The notes: generated from the sequence alone by a model not told the origin. A DNA stretch of 64,000 nucleotides from Eshraghiella sp964414835 (GCA_964414835.1 CAYPWY010000009.1:8300-72299), one strand, 5' to 3'; shown: positions 16,678-25,790, numbered from the stretch's first letter. A program made the numbers and translations.

Positions 16678-16705
16678 AAGGGGAACCGCAAAGGTTCCCC
16701 TTTTA
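16678..16705 (+). terminator. Terminator after feoB
   Basis: A 10-bp stem AAGGGGAACC/GGTTCCCCTT (16678-16687, 16693-16702), 5-nt loop, followed by T residues. Confidence 0.92.
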
Positions 16706-16751
16706 CATTTTTATAATCACAATAATTAAACAGTGGAAAGGAGACTAATAT

Positions 16752-17000
16752 ATGGAACAGTCGGAAAAAGACATAATTATCAAAAAACTTAAAGCCCATG
16801 GATGCAGAATTACCAAGCAGAGAATGATTATATTGGATATAATTCTTGAAGGAGATTTTTCCTGCTGCAAGGAAATATATTATAAGGCTATTAAGCAGAA
16901 TGGCAAGATAGGAACAGCCACTGTTTATAGAATGATTAATACCCTTGAGGAGATAGGCGTAATAAGCAGGAAAAATATGTATAAAGTGGCAGTTTCGTAA
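16752..17000 (+). CDS. Truncated Fur-like DNA-binding protein
   Basis: An 82-residue protein made only of the Fur winged helix: LKAHGCRITKQRMIILDIILE, then the recognition helix region GTATVYRMINTLEEIGVI. The C-terminal dimerisation domain with the His/Cys metal sites is absent; the frame stops after NMYKVAVS. AAAGGAG precedes ATG 16752, and the sequence shows no frameshift remnant downstream, since only 61 nt separate it from the next gene. It may bind DNA without metal sensing, antagonise a full-length Fur, or be a decayed gene. Confidence 0.82.
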   Translation: MEQSEKDIIIKKLKAHGCRITKQRMIILDIILEGDFSCCKEIYYKAIKQNGKIGTATVYRMINTLEEIGVISRKNMYKVAVS

Positions 17001-17061
17001 AGTAAAAAAACTCCCTGTAATGAAGGGGCAACAGCATTAGAAAGTATAAAGAGGATGAGAG

Positions 17062-17760
17062 ATGTTTTTAGAGATTAGAGACTTAAAAAAAAGTTATGGA
17101 AATGAATCCAATAAAATAGACGTTTTGAAAGGAATAAGTCTGGAGGTTGAAAAGGGAGAAATATGTGTTTTGCTTGGACCGTCCGGTTCGGGAAAATCAA
17201 CGCTCCTCAATATTATCGGTGGAATTGACAGCGCAGACGGAGGTTATGTGGCAATTGACGGTGAAAAAACTGCCCGAATGAGTGAAAAGACATTGACTGC
17301 ATACAGGAGAAAGCATCTTGGATATGTATTCCAGATGTATAACCTGATTCCGAACCTTAACGTAAAGGAAAATATTGAGGTTGGAGCATATCTTAGTGAT
17401 AATCCGCTTAATATTGACGATTTATTAAACACACTTGGGCTTTATGAACACAGACATAAGCTGCCTAACCAGCTTTCCGGAGGGCAGCAGCAAAGAACCT
17501 CAATCGGACGTGCCATTGTAAAAAATCCTGACATTCTGCTTTGTGATGAACCTACAGGTGCCCTTGATTACAGTACATCCAAAGAGATTCTTAAGCTTAT
17601 TGAGGACGTTAACCACAAATACGGCAATACTGTTATAATGGTAACACATAATGATGCCATCAAAAATATGGCTGACCGTGTAATTAAGCTCAGGGACGGG
17701 GCAATCCGTAAAGAGTACCGCAACGAAACCAAAATTTCAGCAAGCGAGCTTGACTGGTAA
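17062..17760 (+). CDS. ABC transporter ATP-binding protein (MacB/FtsE-like)
   Basis: A 232-residue ATPase with Walker A GPSGSGKST, Q-loop YVFQMYNLIPNL, signature LSGGQQQRTSIGRA, Walker B DILLCDEPTGALD and the H-loop VTHN. The MacB/LolD-like type pairs with FtsX-fold permeases, and such a permease gene follows after 12 nt. GAGGATGAG precedes ATG 17062. These transporters usually act in peptide or lipid export or envelope stress; the substrate is unknown. Position after the Fur-like gene may mean co-regulation. Confidence 0.93.
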   Translation: MFLEIRDLKKSYGNESNKIDVLKGISLEVEKGEICVLLGPSGSGKSTLLNIIGGIDSADGGYVAIDGEKTARMSEKTLTAYRRKHLGYVFQMYNLIPNLNVKENIEVGAYLSDNPLNIDDLLNTLGLYEHRHKLPNQLSGGQQQRTSIGRAIVKNPDILLCDEPTGALDYSTSKEILKLIEDVNHKYGNTVIMVTHNDAIKNMADRVIKLRDGAIRKEYRNETKISASELDW

Positions 17761-17772
17761 AGGCGGTGCGAT

Positions 17773-20022
17773 ATGAAAAGTCCATTAAATAAAAGAATAC
17801 CAAGGGAAATATTTGGAGAGTTTGCCAAGTATATAGCTATTTTTCTCTTTATGACACTCACAATCGGATTTATTTCAGGCTTTCTTGTTGCCGGTTCAAG
17901 TATGAAAACTGCCTATGATGAAAGCTTTGAGAAATATAATATAGAAGACGGCCATTTTATTCTTAATGATAAAGCTGATGATGAGCTTTTAAAAGAGATT
18001 GAGAAAGATAATGTGAAGCTTTATGAGCTTTTTTATAATGAACAGCCTGCGGATGCGGACAATGATGGCGAAAATGACAGCACAATAAGGCTCTTCAAAA
18101 ACAGAACCGAGATTAACAAGGTCTGCGTCATGGAAGGTGAGCTGCCGCAGGAAAACAGTGAAATCGCCATTGACAGAATGTACGCTGAAAATAATAATCT
18201 TGATGTGGGTGATATAATCAATGTAAACGGCATAGAGCTTAAAATCAGCGGATTTGTGGCGCTATCTGACTACAGTGCCCTTTTTTCCGATAACAGCGAT
18301 ATGATGTTTGATTCGGTAAAGTTCTGCGTGGCGATTGTAAATGATTATGTATTTGACGCATATGGCGAAAACCACCTTTATTATTGTTATGCGTGGAAAT
18401 ATGACAATGCCCCTGACGGAGAAAAACAAGAAAAAGAGATGTCGGATGATTTTATGAAATCACTGGATCAGAAGGCTGCTTTGAGCAGTTATATCCCCAG
18501 ATATCAAAATCAGGCAATAAATTTTACCGGAGACGATATAGACGGTGACAGCTCATTGATGATAGTGCTTTTGTATGTGCTGATAGTTATTATGGCATTC
18601 GTTTTTTCTGTGTCCATTAACCATACAATTAATAAAGAAGCCAATGTAATCGGAACGTTAAGGGCGTCAGGATACACAAGGCGTGAGATGCTGGAACATT
18701 ATCTGGCAGCGCCTATGATAGTAACACTGCTGGCGGCGGTTATAGGAAATGTTTTGGGTTACACAATATTCAAAGAGGTGGCGGCAGGTATGTATTATGG
18801 AAGCTACAGCCTTCCTACATATGTGACTATATGGAACGCCAAGGCGTTTTTGCTGACTACTGTGGTTCCTATGATAATTATGCTTATCATTAACGTGATT
18901 TCCCTTAGGAAAAAGCTTGCCTTATCGCCGCTCAGGTTCATAAGGTGTGATATAAGCAGGCATAAGAACAGTAAAGCGGTCCGCCTTCCGAAATTCAAGT
19001 TTTTCAGCAGGTTCAGAATAAGAATAATTATGCAGAACATACCTAATTACGCCGTTTTGTTTATAGGAATGATTTTTGCCGGAATAATTCTTCTTTTCGG
19101 AATGATGATGACACCGCTTTTAAAACATCATCAGGATAGTATAGTCAGCAACATGATAGCGCAGTATCAGTATGTTTTGAAAGCTCCTGTTGCGGCTTCC
19201 GGCCAAGGTGCTGAAAAGTACAGTGCAGCTTCTTACAGATATGCGACTGAAGAAGTGACGGTTTACGGAATCATACCTGACAGCGCATATGTAAAAGAGG
19301 AATTACCTGAAGACGGGGTTATCATATCTGATAGTATGGCTGATAAATACAGACTGGAACAGGGCGATGAGATAACCATCAAGGAAGAATACGCTGATGA
19401 TGAGTATACGCTTACGGTAAGAGGAATAATGACATATCCTGCGGCTATGGCTGTGTTTATGGATTATGAGAACTTCAATAATCTTTTTGGTAAGGATGAG
19501 GGATATTTTACCGGTTATTTTTCCGATGAAGAGCTTACGGATATAGATGATAATTATATAGCTGCCTGTGTTACTGAGGAAGATTTGACTAAGGTTTCCC
19601 GCCAGCTTGACGTATCCATGGGAAAAATGTTTTATATGGTATATCTGTTTGCACTTTTGATGGCAGCATTGCTGATATATCTTTTGACCAAGCTGGTTCT
19701 TGAAAAAAATGCCAATTCAATATCAATGGTCAAGATTCTGGGATACGAGAACAGAGAAATTGCAAGACTGTACCTGATAGCAACAACATGGGTAGTAATT
19801 ATAGCAACTGCGTTAAGTATGTTGGTGGCAACTCTTGTAATAAAACTTCTGTATTTTGAAATGCTGAAGTCCATGAGCGGATGGATGATATTGTGGATTG
19901 ACCCTAATCTGTATTGGAAGATGTTCCTTATGATTATTGGAATTTATATTGTTGTTGCAGCCCTGCAGTTTATAAAAATCAAGAAAATACCAATGGATCA
20001 GGCGCTTAAAAACGTGGAGTAA
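17773..20022 (+). CDS. FtsX-type ABC transporter permease
   Basis: A 749-residue permease with an N-terminal membrane helix (about residues 22-42), a large extracytoplasmic MacB-like domain, three helices of a first FtsX unit (about 255-380), a second extracytoplasmic domain, and a second FtsX unit (about 620-745) ending KIKKIPMDQALKNVE. This is the usual duplicated-FtsX layout of Firmicute MacB-like permeases. It is 12 nt behind its ATPase gene and is followed by a hairpin terminator. Confidence 0.92.
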   Translation: MKSPLNKRIPREIFGEFAKYIAIFLFMTLTIGFISGFLVAGSSMKTAYDESFEKYNIEDGHFILNDKADDELLKEIEKDNVKLYELFYNEQPADADNDGENDSTIRLFKNRTEINKVCVMEGELPQENSEIAIDRMYAENNNLDVGDIINVNGIELKISGFVALSDYSALFSDNSDMMFDSVKFCVAIVNDYVFDAYGENHLYYCYAWKYDNAPDGEKQEKEMSDDFMKSLDQKAALSSYIPRYQNQAINFTGDDIDGDSSLMIVLLYVLIVIMAFVFSVSINHTINKEANVIGTLRASGYTRREMLEHYLAAPMIVTLLAAVIGNVLGYTIFKEVAAGMYYGSYSLPTYVTIWNAKAFLLTTVVPMIIMLIINVISLRKKLALSPLRFIRCDISRHKNSKAVRLPKFKFFSRFRIRIIMQNIPNYAVLFIGMIFAGIILLFGMMMTPLLKHHQDSIVSNMIAQYQYVLKAPVAASGQGAEKYSAASYRYATEEVTVYGIIPDSAYVKEELPEDGVIISDSMADKYRLEQGDEITIKEEYADDEYTLTVRGIMTYPAAMAVFMDYENFNNLFGKDEGYFTGYFSDEELTDIDDNYIAACVTEEDLTKVSRQLDVSMGKMFYMVYLFALLMAALLIYLLTKLVLEKNANSISMVKILGYENREIARLYLIATTWVVIIATALSMLVATLVIKLLYFEMLKSMSGWMILWIDPNLYWKMFLMIIGIYIVVAALQFIKIKKIPMDQALKNVE

Positions 20023-20069
20023 TATTATGGCACATCAGCAAGAAGGTGGGCTGAGCGTGATGGTAATCA

Positions 20070-20102
20070 ATGCGTTATTGAGAATATTTCTCAATAACGC
20101 AT
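20070..20102 (+). terminator. Terminator after the FtsX permease
   Basis: A perfect 14-bp stem (ATGCGTTATTGAGA and its complement, 20070-20083 and 20089-20102) with a 5-nt loop, followed by a T-containing stretch. Confidence 0.75.
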
Positions 20103-20168
20103 TTGTTGTACACAGAAAACTTTTACAGGCTTTATAATATAAATTACATTACATAAGGAGGTATTATT

Positions 20169-20456
20169 ATGGTTAAGTTGGATATGAAAAAAATAGCAAT
20201 CTTTGCAGGAGGCGTGCTTTTCGGAACGGCAGGAATCAAGCTTTTATCGGGGAAAACGGCGAAAAAGGCGTACACACATTGTACTGCGGCAGCGCTCCGC
20301 GCCAAAAAATCAGTTATGAAAACTGCAACTGCAATTAAAGAAAACGCAGAGGACATTTATGCGGAGGCAAAACAGATTAATGAAGACTTGGAAGCGGAAG
20401 ATAATGTCATAGATGATGAGACGGAAACCGCGGATACAGCTCAGGCAGAGGCATAA
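20169..20456 (+). CDS. DUF6110 family small membrane-associated protein
   Basis: A 95-residue protein: a short hydrophobic N-terminal segment (IAIFAGGVLFGTAGIKLL), a basic/alpha-helical middle (KTAKKAYTHCTAAALRAKKS), and a strongly acidic C-terminus. I recognise it as DUF6110-like; no function is known. AAGGAGG precedes ATG 20169. It sits 6 nt before a P-type ATPase gene and probably forms an operon with it, suggesting a metal chaperone or accessory role, which is inference. Confidence 0.75.
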   Translation: MVKLDMKKIAIFAGGVLFGTAGIKLLSGKTAKKAYTHCTAAALRAKKSVMKTATAIKENAEDIYAEAKQINEDLEAEDNVIDDETETADTAQAEA

Positions 20457-20462
20457 CAGACA

Positions 20463-22541
20463 ATGAAATTTATTATCAGACATGATATAAGAGGAAGACT
20501 CAGGGTGCATTTTGTACAGCAGAGCATGACGTACCGGCAGGCAGATACACTTGTATATTACCTTGAGGGAATTAAGGGCGTCACAAGCGCCAAGGTATAT
20601 GAGCGCACTGCTGATGCTGTAATCTGTTACAGCACTGACAGAGCAGATATTATAAAAGCGCTTAAAAGCTTCAGCTATGGCAGAGTTGATGTACCTGAAA
20701 ATTACCTTCAAAATTCCGGCAGGGAGCTTAACGCATATTATCAGGAACAGCTTATATGCCGGATTATCAGACGGATGGCATCGAAGCTTTTTTTGCCTGT
20801 ATCAATAAGAAATGTAATTACGGCTGTTAAAGCGGTAAAATACATATGGCGCGGAATCAAGACCCTCAGCAAGGGCAGGATAGAGGTGCCGGTATTGGAT
20901 GCCACGGCAATAGGCGTGTCGGTCTTCCGAAAAGATTTTACCACCGCAGGCTCTGTTATGTTCCTGCTTGGAATAGGAGAGCTTCTTGAGGAGTGGACCC
21001 ACAAGAAATCTGTTGATGATTTGGCGCGCAGTATGTCGCTTAATATTGATAAGGTCTGGGTAATAAAGGAAGGAGTTCAGGTGCAGATACCTGCCTCAAA
21101 GGTTTGCTGTGGTGATTCCATTGTGGTAAATATGGGCAGTGTCATTCCTTTTGACGGAGTTGTTACCGACGGCGAGGGAATGGTCAATCAGGCAACGCTT
21201 ACAGGCGAATCCAATCCGGTCAGAAAAACAGTCGACGGGTATGTATATGCCGGTACGGTTCTGGAGGAAGGCCAGCTTATAGTATGTGCCAAATCTGTTG
21301 ACGGCAACAACAAATACCAGCAGATTACGGCTATGATTGAGAAATCCGAAAAGCTGAAATCAGCCCTTGAAAGCAAAGCAGAGCATCTTGCAGACAGGCT
21401 TGTGCCGTATACCCTTGCCGGAACGGCATTGGTGTATCTTTTCACAAGAAATATAACAAAAACGCTTTCAGTGCTGATGGTTGATTTCTCCTGTGCATTG
21501 AAGCTTTCAATGCCTGTATCCGTTCTTTCTGCCATAAGGGAGGCAAGCGGTTATAATGTGACCGTCAAAGGCGGAAAGTTCCTTGAAGCCATGGCGGAAG
21601 CGGACACCATTGTTTTTGACAAGACAGGAACGCTGACCAAAGCTGCGCCTACGGTTGTCGACGTGGTATCCTTTGACGGAAGGGATTCCGACGAGCTGCT
21701 TTGCATAGCGGCATGTATGGAGGAACATTTTCCTCATTCAATAGCAAAAGCGGTTGTGGATGCTGCCATAGCAAAAGGACTTGTGCATGATGAGATGCAT
21801 TCCAAGGTGGAATATATTGTGGCACATGGAATATCCACAACTATTGACGGCAAAAAGGCGGTTATCGGAAGCCATCATTTTGTTTTTGAGGATGAGAAAT
21901 GTGTCATACCAGACGGAATGGAGGACAAGTTTAATTCTCTGCCTGAGGAGTGTTCACATCTCTATCTTGCCATAGAAAATAAACTGGCTGCCGTAATATG
22001 CATAGATGACCCTATGCGGGATGAGGCGGCATTTGTTGTCAGGCAGCTTAAAGAGGCAGGCATAGATAAAATAGTTATGATGACAGGAGACAGTGAGCGC
22101 ACAGCCAGGGCTATTGCCGCAAAGGTGGGAGTTGACGAGTATTACTCGGAGGTGCTGCCTGAGGATAAGGCTCATTTTATCGAAAAAGAAAAGGCGGCTG
22201 GACGCAAGGTTGTAATGATTGGCGACGGCATTAACGACACTCCGGCACTGTCAACGGCTGATATAGGAATCGCAATTAATGACGGAGCCCAGATAGCAAG
22301 GGAAATTGCAGACGTCACAATCGGCTCAGACAATTTAAGCGGAATCGTGGTTTTCAAACAGTTAAGTACAGGTCTTATGAAACGTATCAACCGCAATTAC
22401 AGAACAATTGTGGGATTTAACTCAGGACTTATACTGCTTGGAGTGTTGGGAATTATAGCACCGACAACCTCAGCGCTTCTGCACAACACCTCCACACTTG
22501 TCATAGGGCTGAATAGTATGAAGGACATCCTTGTAAAATAG
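20463..22541 (+). CDS. P1B-like heavy-metal P-type ATPase with atypical metal motif
   Basis: A 692-residue P-type ATPase. The N-terminal 70 residues (MKFIIRHDIRGRLRVHF) resemble an HMA fold without CxxC. Actuator motif TGES, phosphorylation site DKTGTLT, TGDSERTARAIA and hinge GDGINDTPAL are all intact, so catalysis is expected. The transmembrane metal motif usually CPC reads FSC in VDFSCALKLSMP, and the HP locus reads EEHFPHSIAKA. It is therefore not a classical Cu or Zn/Cd exporter; Fe2+ or Mn2+ export is possible given the iron-gene neighbourhood. The start lies 6 nt after the DUF6110 stop with only a weak ribosome binding site, consistent with coupling. Confidence 0.88.
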   Translation: MKFIIRHDIRGRLRVHFVQQSMTYRQADTLVYYLEGIKGVTSAKVYERTADAVICYSTDRADIIKALKSFSYGRVDVPENYLQNSGRELNAYYQEQLICRIIRRMASKLFLPVSIRNVITAVKAVKYIWRGIKTLSKGRIEVPVLDATAIGVSVFRKDFTTAGSVMFLLGIGELLEEWTHKKSVDDLARSMSLNIDKVWVIKEGVQVQIPASKVCCGDSIVVNMGSVIPFDGVVTDGEGMVNQATLTGESNPVRKTVDGYVYAGTVLEEGQLIVCAKSVDGNNKYQQITAMIEKSEKLKSALESKAEHLADRLVPYTLAGTALVYLFTRNITKTLSVLMVDFSCALKLSMPVSVLSAIREASGYNVTVKGGKFLEAMAEADTIVFDKTGTLTKAAPTVVDVVSFDGRDSDELLCIAACMEEHFPHSIAKAVVDAAIAKGLVHDEMHSKVEYIVAHGISTTIDGKKAVIGSHHFVFEDEKCVIPDGMEDKFNSLPEECSHLYLAIENKLAAVICIDDPMRDEAAFVVRQLKEAGIDKIVMMTGDSERTARAIAAKVGVDEYYSEVLPEDKAHFIEKEKAAGRKVVMIGDGINDTPALSTADIGIAINDGAQIAREIADVTIGSDNLSGIVVFKQLSTGLMKRINRNYRTIVGFNSGLILLGVLGIIAPTTSALLHNTSTLVIGLNSMKDILVK

Positions 22542-22586
22542 TGCGGGATTTTATGACGGAATAATAACCTTATATCGGGACAAATT

Positions 22587-22615
22587 AAAAAGACAGGTTC
22601 TCCTGTCTTTTTTGT
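22587..22615 (+). terminator. Terminator after the P-type ATPase
   Basis: An 11-bp stem AAAAAGACAGG/CCTGTCTTTTT with a 4-nt loop and a T run. Confidence 0.93.
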
Positions 22616-22697
22616 TTATATGGATATACATTATAATTGAGGCAGGGAAAATAAAATGGAAGAACAGCTTAATGATAAAATAATATTAAAAATACTC

Positions 22698-22752
22698 TTG
22701 ACATTTTGATTGTAATTAGTTATATTTAACTTGAGTTAGAGATAGCTAACTT
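22698..22752 (+). promoter_or_regulatory. DUF3793-flavodoxin promoter with DtxR-type operator (site C)
   Basis: TTGACA (22698-22703), 17 bp, TATATT (22721-22726). Just downstream lies the inverted repeat AGTTAG-N6-CTAACT (22734-22739, 22746-22751), matching feoA site A in half-site and spacing. A second, weaker AGTTA-N4-TAACT overlaps the -10. Metal repression is predicted. Confidence 0.82.
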
Positions 22753-22767
22753 AAATCAGGAGGCATT

Positions 22768-23385
22768 ATGAACAGAGAAGTCTTAAAGACGGTTTGCGGT
22801 ATGAATATGAAAGATGTGAATACCCAAATGGCACTTCAATGTGCACCTCTCATTACAGGTATTAAGATATCCAATCTTTTTATAATTGAGAATGATACGT
22901 TTTATGATGCAGTAAGGATATTGGAGAGATTAAAGCTGTCCTATTTTATCCTGTTGCGGACAGCTGATAAGACAACTTTTCTGCTGTATGATGAGACGGG
23001 ATTGAAGGATTACCTGTCGGAGGACAGTGTAAAAAGACTTCTGAAAAAAATGGGATATGGCTGTTTTGATTTGATGGATACTCTCCGTTCCTTCAGAATA
23101 AGATACAGACAGTACGCTTCAGAGAATAAAGGTTTTCCTCATGAACTTGGATTGTTTCTTGGCTATCCGGCGGAAGATGTCATTGGGTTTATTGATAACT
23201 GCGGTGCAAATTCCCTGTATACCGGATATTGGAAGGTATATGCCAACCTTCCTGCTAAGCTGAAGCTGTTCCGTATGTATGAGATTGCCAAGGAATCCCT
23301 CATAATGCTGGTGTCGCAAGGATTGAGCATGGCGGATATTATGGAAGGCTGTACAAATAATGATATTTGTGCGGCGGCTGTATAG
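22768..23385 (+). CDS. DUF3793 family protein
   Basis: A 205-residue soluble protein. The segment FPHELGLFLGYPAEDVIGFIDN matches the DUF3793 family's conserved core, and QCAPLITGIKISNLF its N-terminal signature. Members often sit beside flavodoxin genes in Clostridia; their function is unknown. AGGAGG precedes ATG 22768. It is the first gene behind a promoter with an inferred iron-type operator and is followed by flavodoxin, so a role in electron transfer or heme/iron economy under iron shortage is plausible but not shown. Confidence 0.86.
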   Translation: MNREVLKTVCGMNMKDVNTQMALQCAPLITGIKISNLFIIENDTFYDAVRILERLKLSYFILLRTADKTTFLLYDETGLKDYLSEDSVKRLLKKMGYGCFDLMDTLRSFRIRYRQYASENKGFPHELGLFLGYPAEDVIGFIDNCGANSLYTGYWKVYANLPAKLKLFRMYEIAKESLIMLVSQGLSMADIMEGCTNNDICAAAV

Positions 23386-23420
23386 CGCTTTGCATAACAA
23401 GCAAATTTAGGAGGATTTTT

Positions 23421-23855
23421 ATGAGCAAAATTCAGGTAGTATTTTGGTCCCAGTCAGGCAATACAGAAGCTATGGCTAATGCAGTTGCAGATGGAATCAC
23501 TAAAGCCGGTAAGGAAGCAGAGGTTGTGTTTGTAGCTGATGCCTCCATTGATGAGCTTAAGAGCGCAAAAGCCTTCGCTCTGGGATGCCCTGCTATGGGT
23601 GCAGAGGTACTTGAAGAGAATGAGATGGAACCTTTCGTAAGCGATTTGGAGGGCTCTGTTTCCGGAAAAACAATAGGTCTTTTCGGCTCATATGGCTGGG
23701 GAGACGGTCAGTGGATGCGTGACTGGACGGATAGGCTGACATCAGCCGGAGCTACAGTAGTTGACGGCGAAGGCGTAATATGCCTGGGAGCACCTGATGC
23801 TGATGCCACAGCACAGTGTGAAGCCCTTGGAGCAAAGCTTGCTTCATTAATTTAG
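23421..23855 (+). CDS. Flavodoxin
   Basis: A 144-residue short-chain flavodoxin carrying FMN for low-potential electron transfer. The phosphate-binding loop is WSQSGNTEAMA; the FMN-contacting loops are FGSYGWGDGQWM and LGAPDAD. TAGGAGG precedes ATG 23421; an in-frame ATG at 23367 lies inside the DUF3793 gene and is not used. Flavodoxins often replace ferredoxin during iron limitation, which fits the inferred DtxR-type operator of this operon. Confidence 0.96.
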   Translation: MSKIQVVFWSQSGNTEAMANAVADGITKAGKEAEVVFVADASIDELKSAKAFALGCPAMGAEVLEENEMEPFVSDLEGSVSGKTIGLFGSYGWGDGQWMRDWTDRLTSAGATVVDGEGVICLGAPDADATAQCEALGAKLASLI

Positions 23856-23890
23856 TTTTCATTTTAATTGCCCAAATATAAAATCACTTA

Positions 23891-24135
23891 GCGGACTCTT
23901 TGTCATGCCGGTATACATATTAAGTATATCTGCCAACACTGATAGAACCGGGAAAGCTGCCTGCAAAGCAGGGAAGAATACTCAGTAATCTATCTTAAAA
24001 CGGCGTGACGAAGAGTTTTTGCTATGCCCTTGAAATAGTGAAGCTGTAGGAGAGTTCCCCTTGCGGAACTCATTGTTATGAGGTAAAATATTATCTGTAA
24101 AACAGGCAGTGATGTCTTTTGACAGACCGTAAAGC
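23891..24135 (+). ncRNA. Candidate structured RNA or 5' leader upstream of the FGGY kinase
   Basis: The 313-nt gap between flavodoxin and the kinase has no credible gene but much potential secondary structure. A 16-bp stem (23895-23910 with 24001-24016, two G-U pairs) encloses inner hairpins including GTATAC-N7-GTATAT (about 23911-23929) and CCTGC-AAA-GCAGG (about 23960-23972), and is followed by a T run like a terminator. A second hairpin GAGTTCC-N6-GGAACTC (24052-24058, 24065-24071) lies nearer the kinase. I could not match T-box, cobalamin, SAM, 6S or RNase P consensus. It may be an independent small RNA followed by a leader, or a riboswitch. Confidence 0.5.
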
Positions 24136-24168
24136 GCCGGAGAAACAGTTTAATTATAAGGAGGCTGT

Positions 24169-25761
24169 ATGAACACAGCAGAGTTAATCAAATCGGGAAA
24201 AGCAATACTTGGAGTGGAATTTGGTTCCACAAGAATCAAAGCGGTACTTATAGATGACAGGAATAATGTGATTGCCCAAGGCAGCCACCAATGGGAAAAC
24301 AGACTGGAAAACGGCATATGGACTTACAGCCATGAAGATATAATAACCGGGCTTCAAAGCTGTTATGCATCCCTTCTTACAGATGTGAAGGATAAATATA
24401 ATACGGATATAACAAGACTTGCAGCAATGGGCTTCAGCGGTATGATGCATGGATATATTGCACTTGACGACAGGGACAGGCTTTTAGTGCCTTTCAGAAC
24501 ATGGCGCAACACAAATACAGGTGAAGCATCAAGTGAACTGACCGGGTATTTCAATTTCCATATTCCCCAGAGATGGAGTATTGCACATCTTTATCAGGCT
24601 ATACTTAACAAAGAGGAGCATGTAGGCAAAATAAATTATCTTACTACATTGGCAGGATATATACATTACAGGCTCACCGGAAAAAAGGTAATGGGCGTTG
24701 GAGAAGCATCGGGGATGTTTCCCATAGATACGGACAAAACAGATTATAATGCTTCAATGCTTGACAGATTTGATGAATTGATTGCAGACAGGAATTACAG
24801 CTGGAAGCTTAAGGACATTCTTCCTAAAGTGCTTATGGCAGGACAGGAAGCAGGAACGCTTACTGAGGCAGGTGCAGCTTTGCTTGACGTATCAGGAAAG
24901 CTTCAGGCAGGAATACCGCTTTGCCCTCCTGAGGGTGACGCAGGTACCGGAATGACAGCCACCAACTCAGTGGACGTGCGTACCGGTAATGTTTCCGCCG
25001 GAACCTCGGTGTTTGCAATGGTTGTTCTGGAGAATGAATTAAAGGCAGTACATGAGGAGCTTGACATTGTGACAACGCCTGACGGGAATGCAGTGGCAAT
25101 GGTTCACTGCAATAACTGTACCTCAGACCTTAATTCGTGGGTGGGGCTTTTCGGTGAGTTTGCCGAAAACATAGGTATCGTAATTGATACGGATAAGCTT
25201 TTTGAAATATTATATAACAAGGCACTTGAGGGAGACGCTGACTGCGGCGGGCTTATGGCATACAATTATTTTTCGGGAGAGCATATTACCGGATTTAACC
25301 AGGGAAGGCCATTGTTTGTCAGAACTCCGGACAGCAGCTTTAATCTTGCCAATTTTATGCGAACCCATCTTTTTACGTCTATCGGAGCACTTAAGGTGGG
25401 GCTTGATATTCTTTTTAAAGATGAACAGGTTAAATTGGACAGGATTACGGGACACGGAGGACTGTTCAAAACTCCCGTTGTGGGACAGCGCATTGTGGCG
25501 GCAGCTATGAATACGCCTGTTACGGTTATGGAAACGGCGGGCGAGGGCGGCGCATGGGGAATGGCACTTCTGGCTTCATATATGGTCAGCAGAAAAACAG
25601 ACGAGAAGCTTGGGGAATTTCTGATGAGGGTTGTTTTCTCAGATAAAAGCGGAATTACAATGGAGCCGGATGCAGCAGATGTAAAAGGCTTTGACAGCTT
25701 TATAGAAAAGTACAAGTCGGCAATGCCCGTTGAGCGTGCAGCTGTGGAAGCGCTGCCATAG
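24169..25761 (+). CDS. FGGY family carbohydrate kinase (xylulokinase/ribulokinase-like)
   Basis: A 530-residue sugar kinase of the FGGY fold. N-terminal VEFGSTRIKAVLID is the phosphate-1 motif, GFSGMMHGYIALDD and FRTWRNTNT form the substrate-side segment, and GHGGLFKTPVVGQR plus ETAGEGGAWGMALLA the C-terminal adenosine and FGGY signatures. It resembles xylulokinase-like proteins found with araA/araD in Lachnospiraceae, so a pentulose such as L-ribulose or D-xylulose is the likely substrate, though no pentose genes are adjacent. AAGGAGG precedes ATG 24169. Confidence 0.86.
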   Translation: MNTAELIKSGKAILGVEFGSTRIKAVLIDDRNNVIAQGSHQWENRLENGIWTYSHEDIITGLQSCYASLLTDVKDKYNTDITRLAAMGFSGMMHGYIALDDRDRLLVPFRTWRNTNTGEASSELTGYFNFHIPQRWSIAHLYQAILNKEEHVGKINYLTTLAGYIHYRLTGKKVMGVGEASGMFPIDTDKTDYNASMLDRFDELIADRNYSWKLKDILPKVLMAGQEAGTLTEAGAALLDVSGKLQAGIPLCPPEGDAGTGMTATNSVDVRTGNVSAGTSVFAMVVLENELKAVHEELDIVTTPDGNAVAMVHCNNCTSDLNSWVGLFGEFAENIGIVIDTDKLFEILYNKALEGDADCGGLMAYNYFSGEHITGFNQGRPLFVRTPDSSFNLANFMRTHLFTSIGALKVGLDILFKDEQVKLDRITGHGGLFKTPVVGQRIVAAAMNTPVTVMETAGEGGAWGMALLASYMVSRKTDEKLGEFLMRVVFSDKSGITMEPDAADVKGFDSFIEKYKSAMPVERAAVEALP

Positions 25762-25790
25762 GCAGATGCAATCCGGCAAAGGTTTATACT

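Noticed and set aside
23856..24168. Cobalamin riboswitch, T-box leader or 6S RNA
   Set aside because: Fragments look similar, but the B12 box, T-box TGGNACC sequence and 6S central bubble cannot be placed convincingly.
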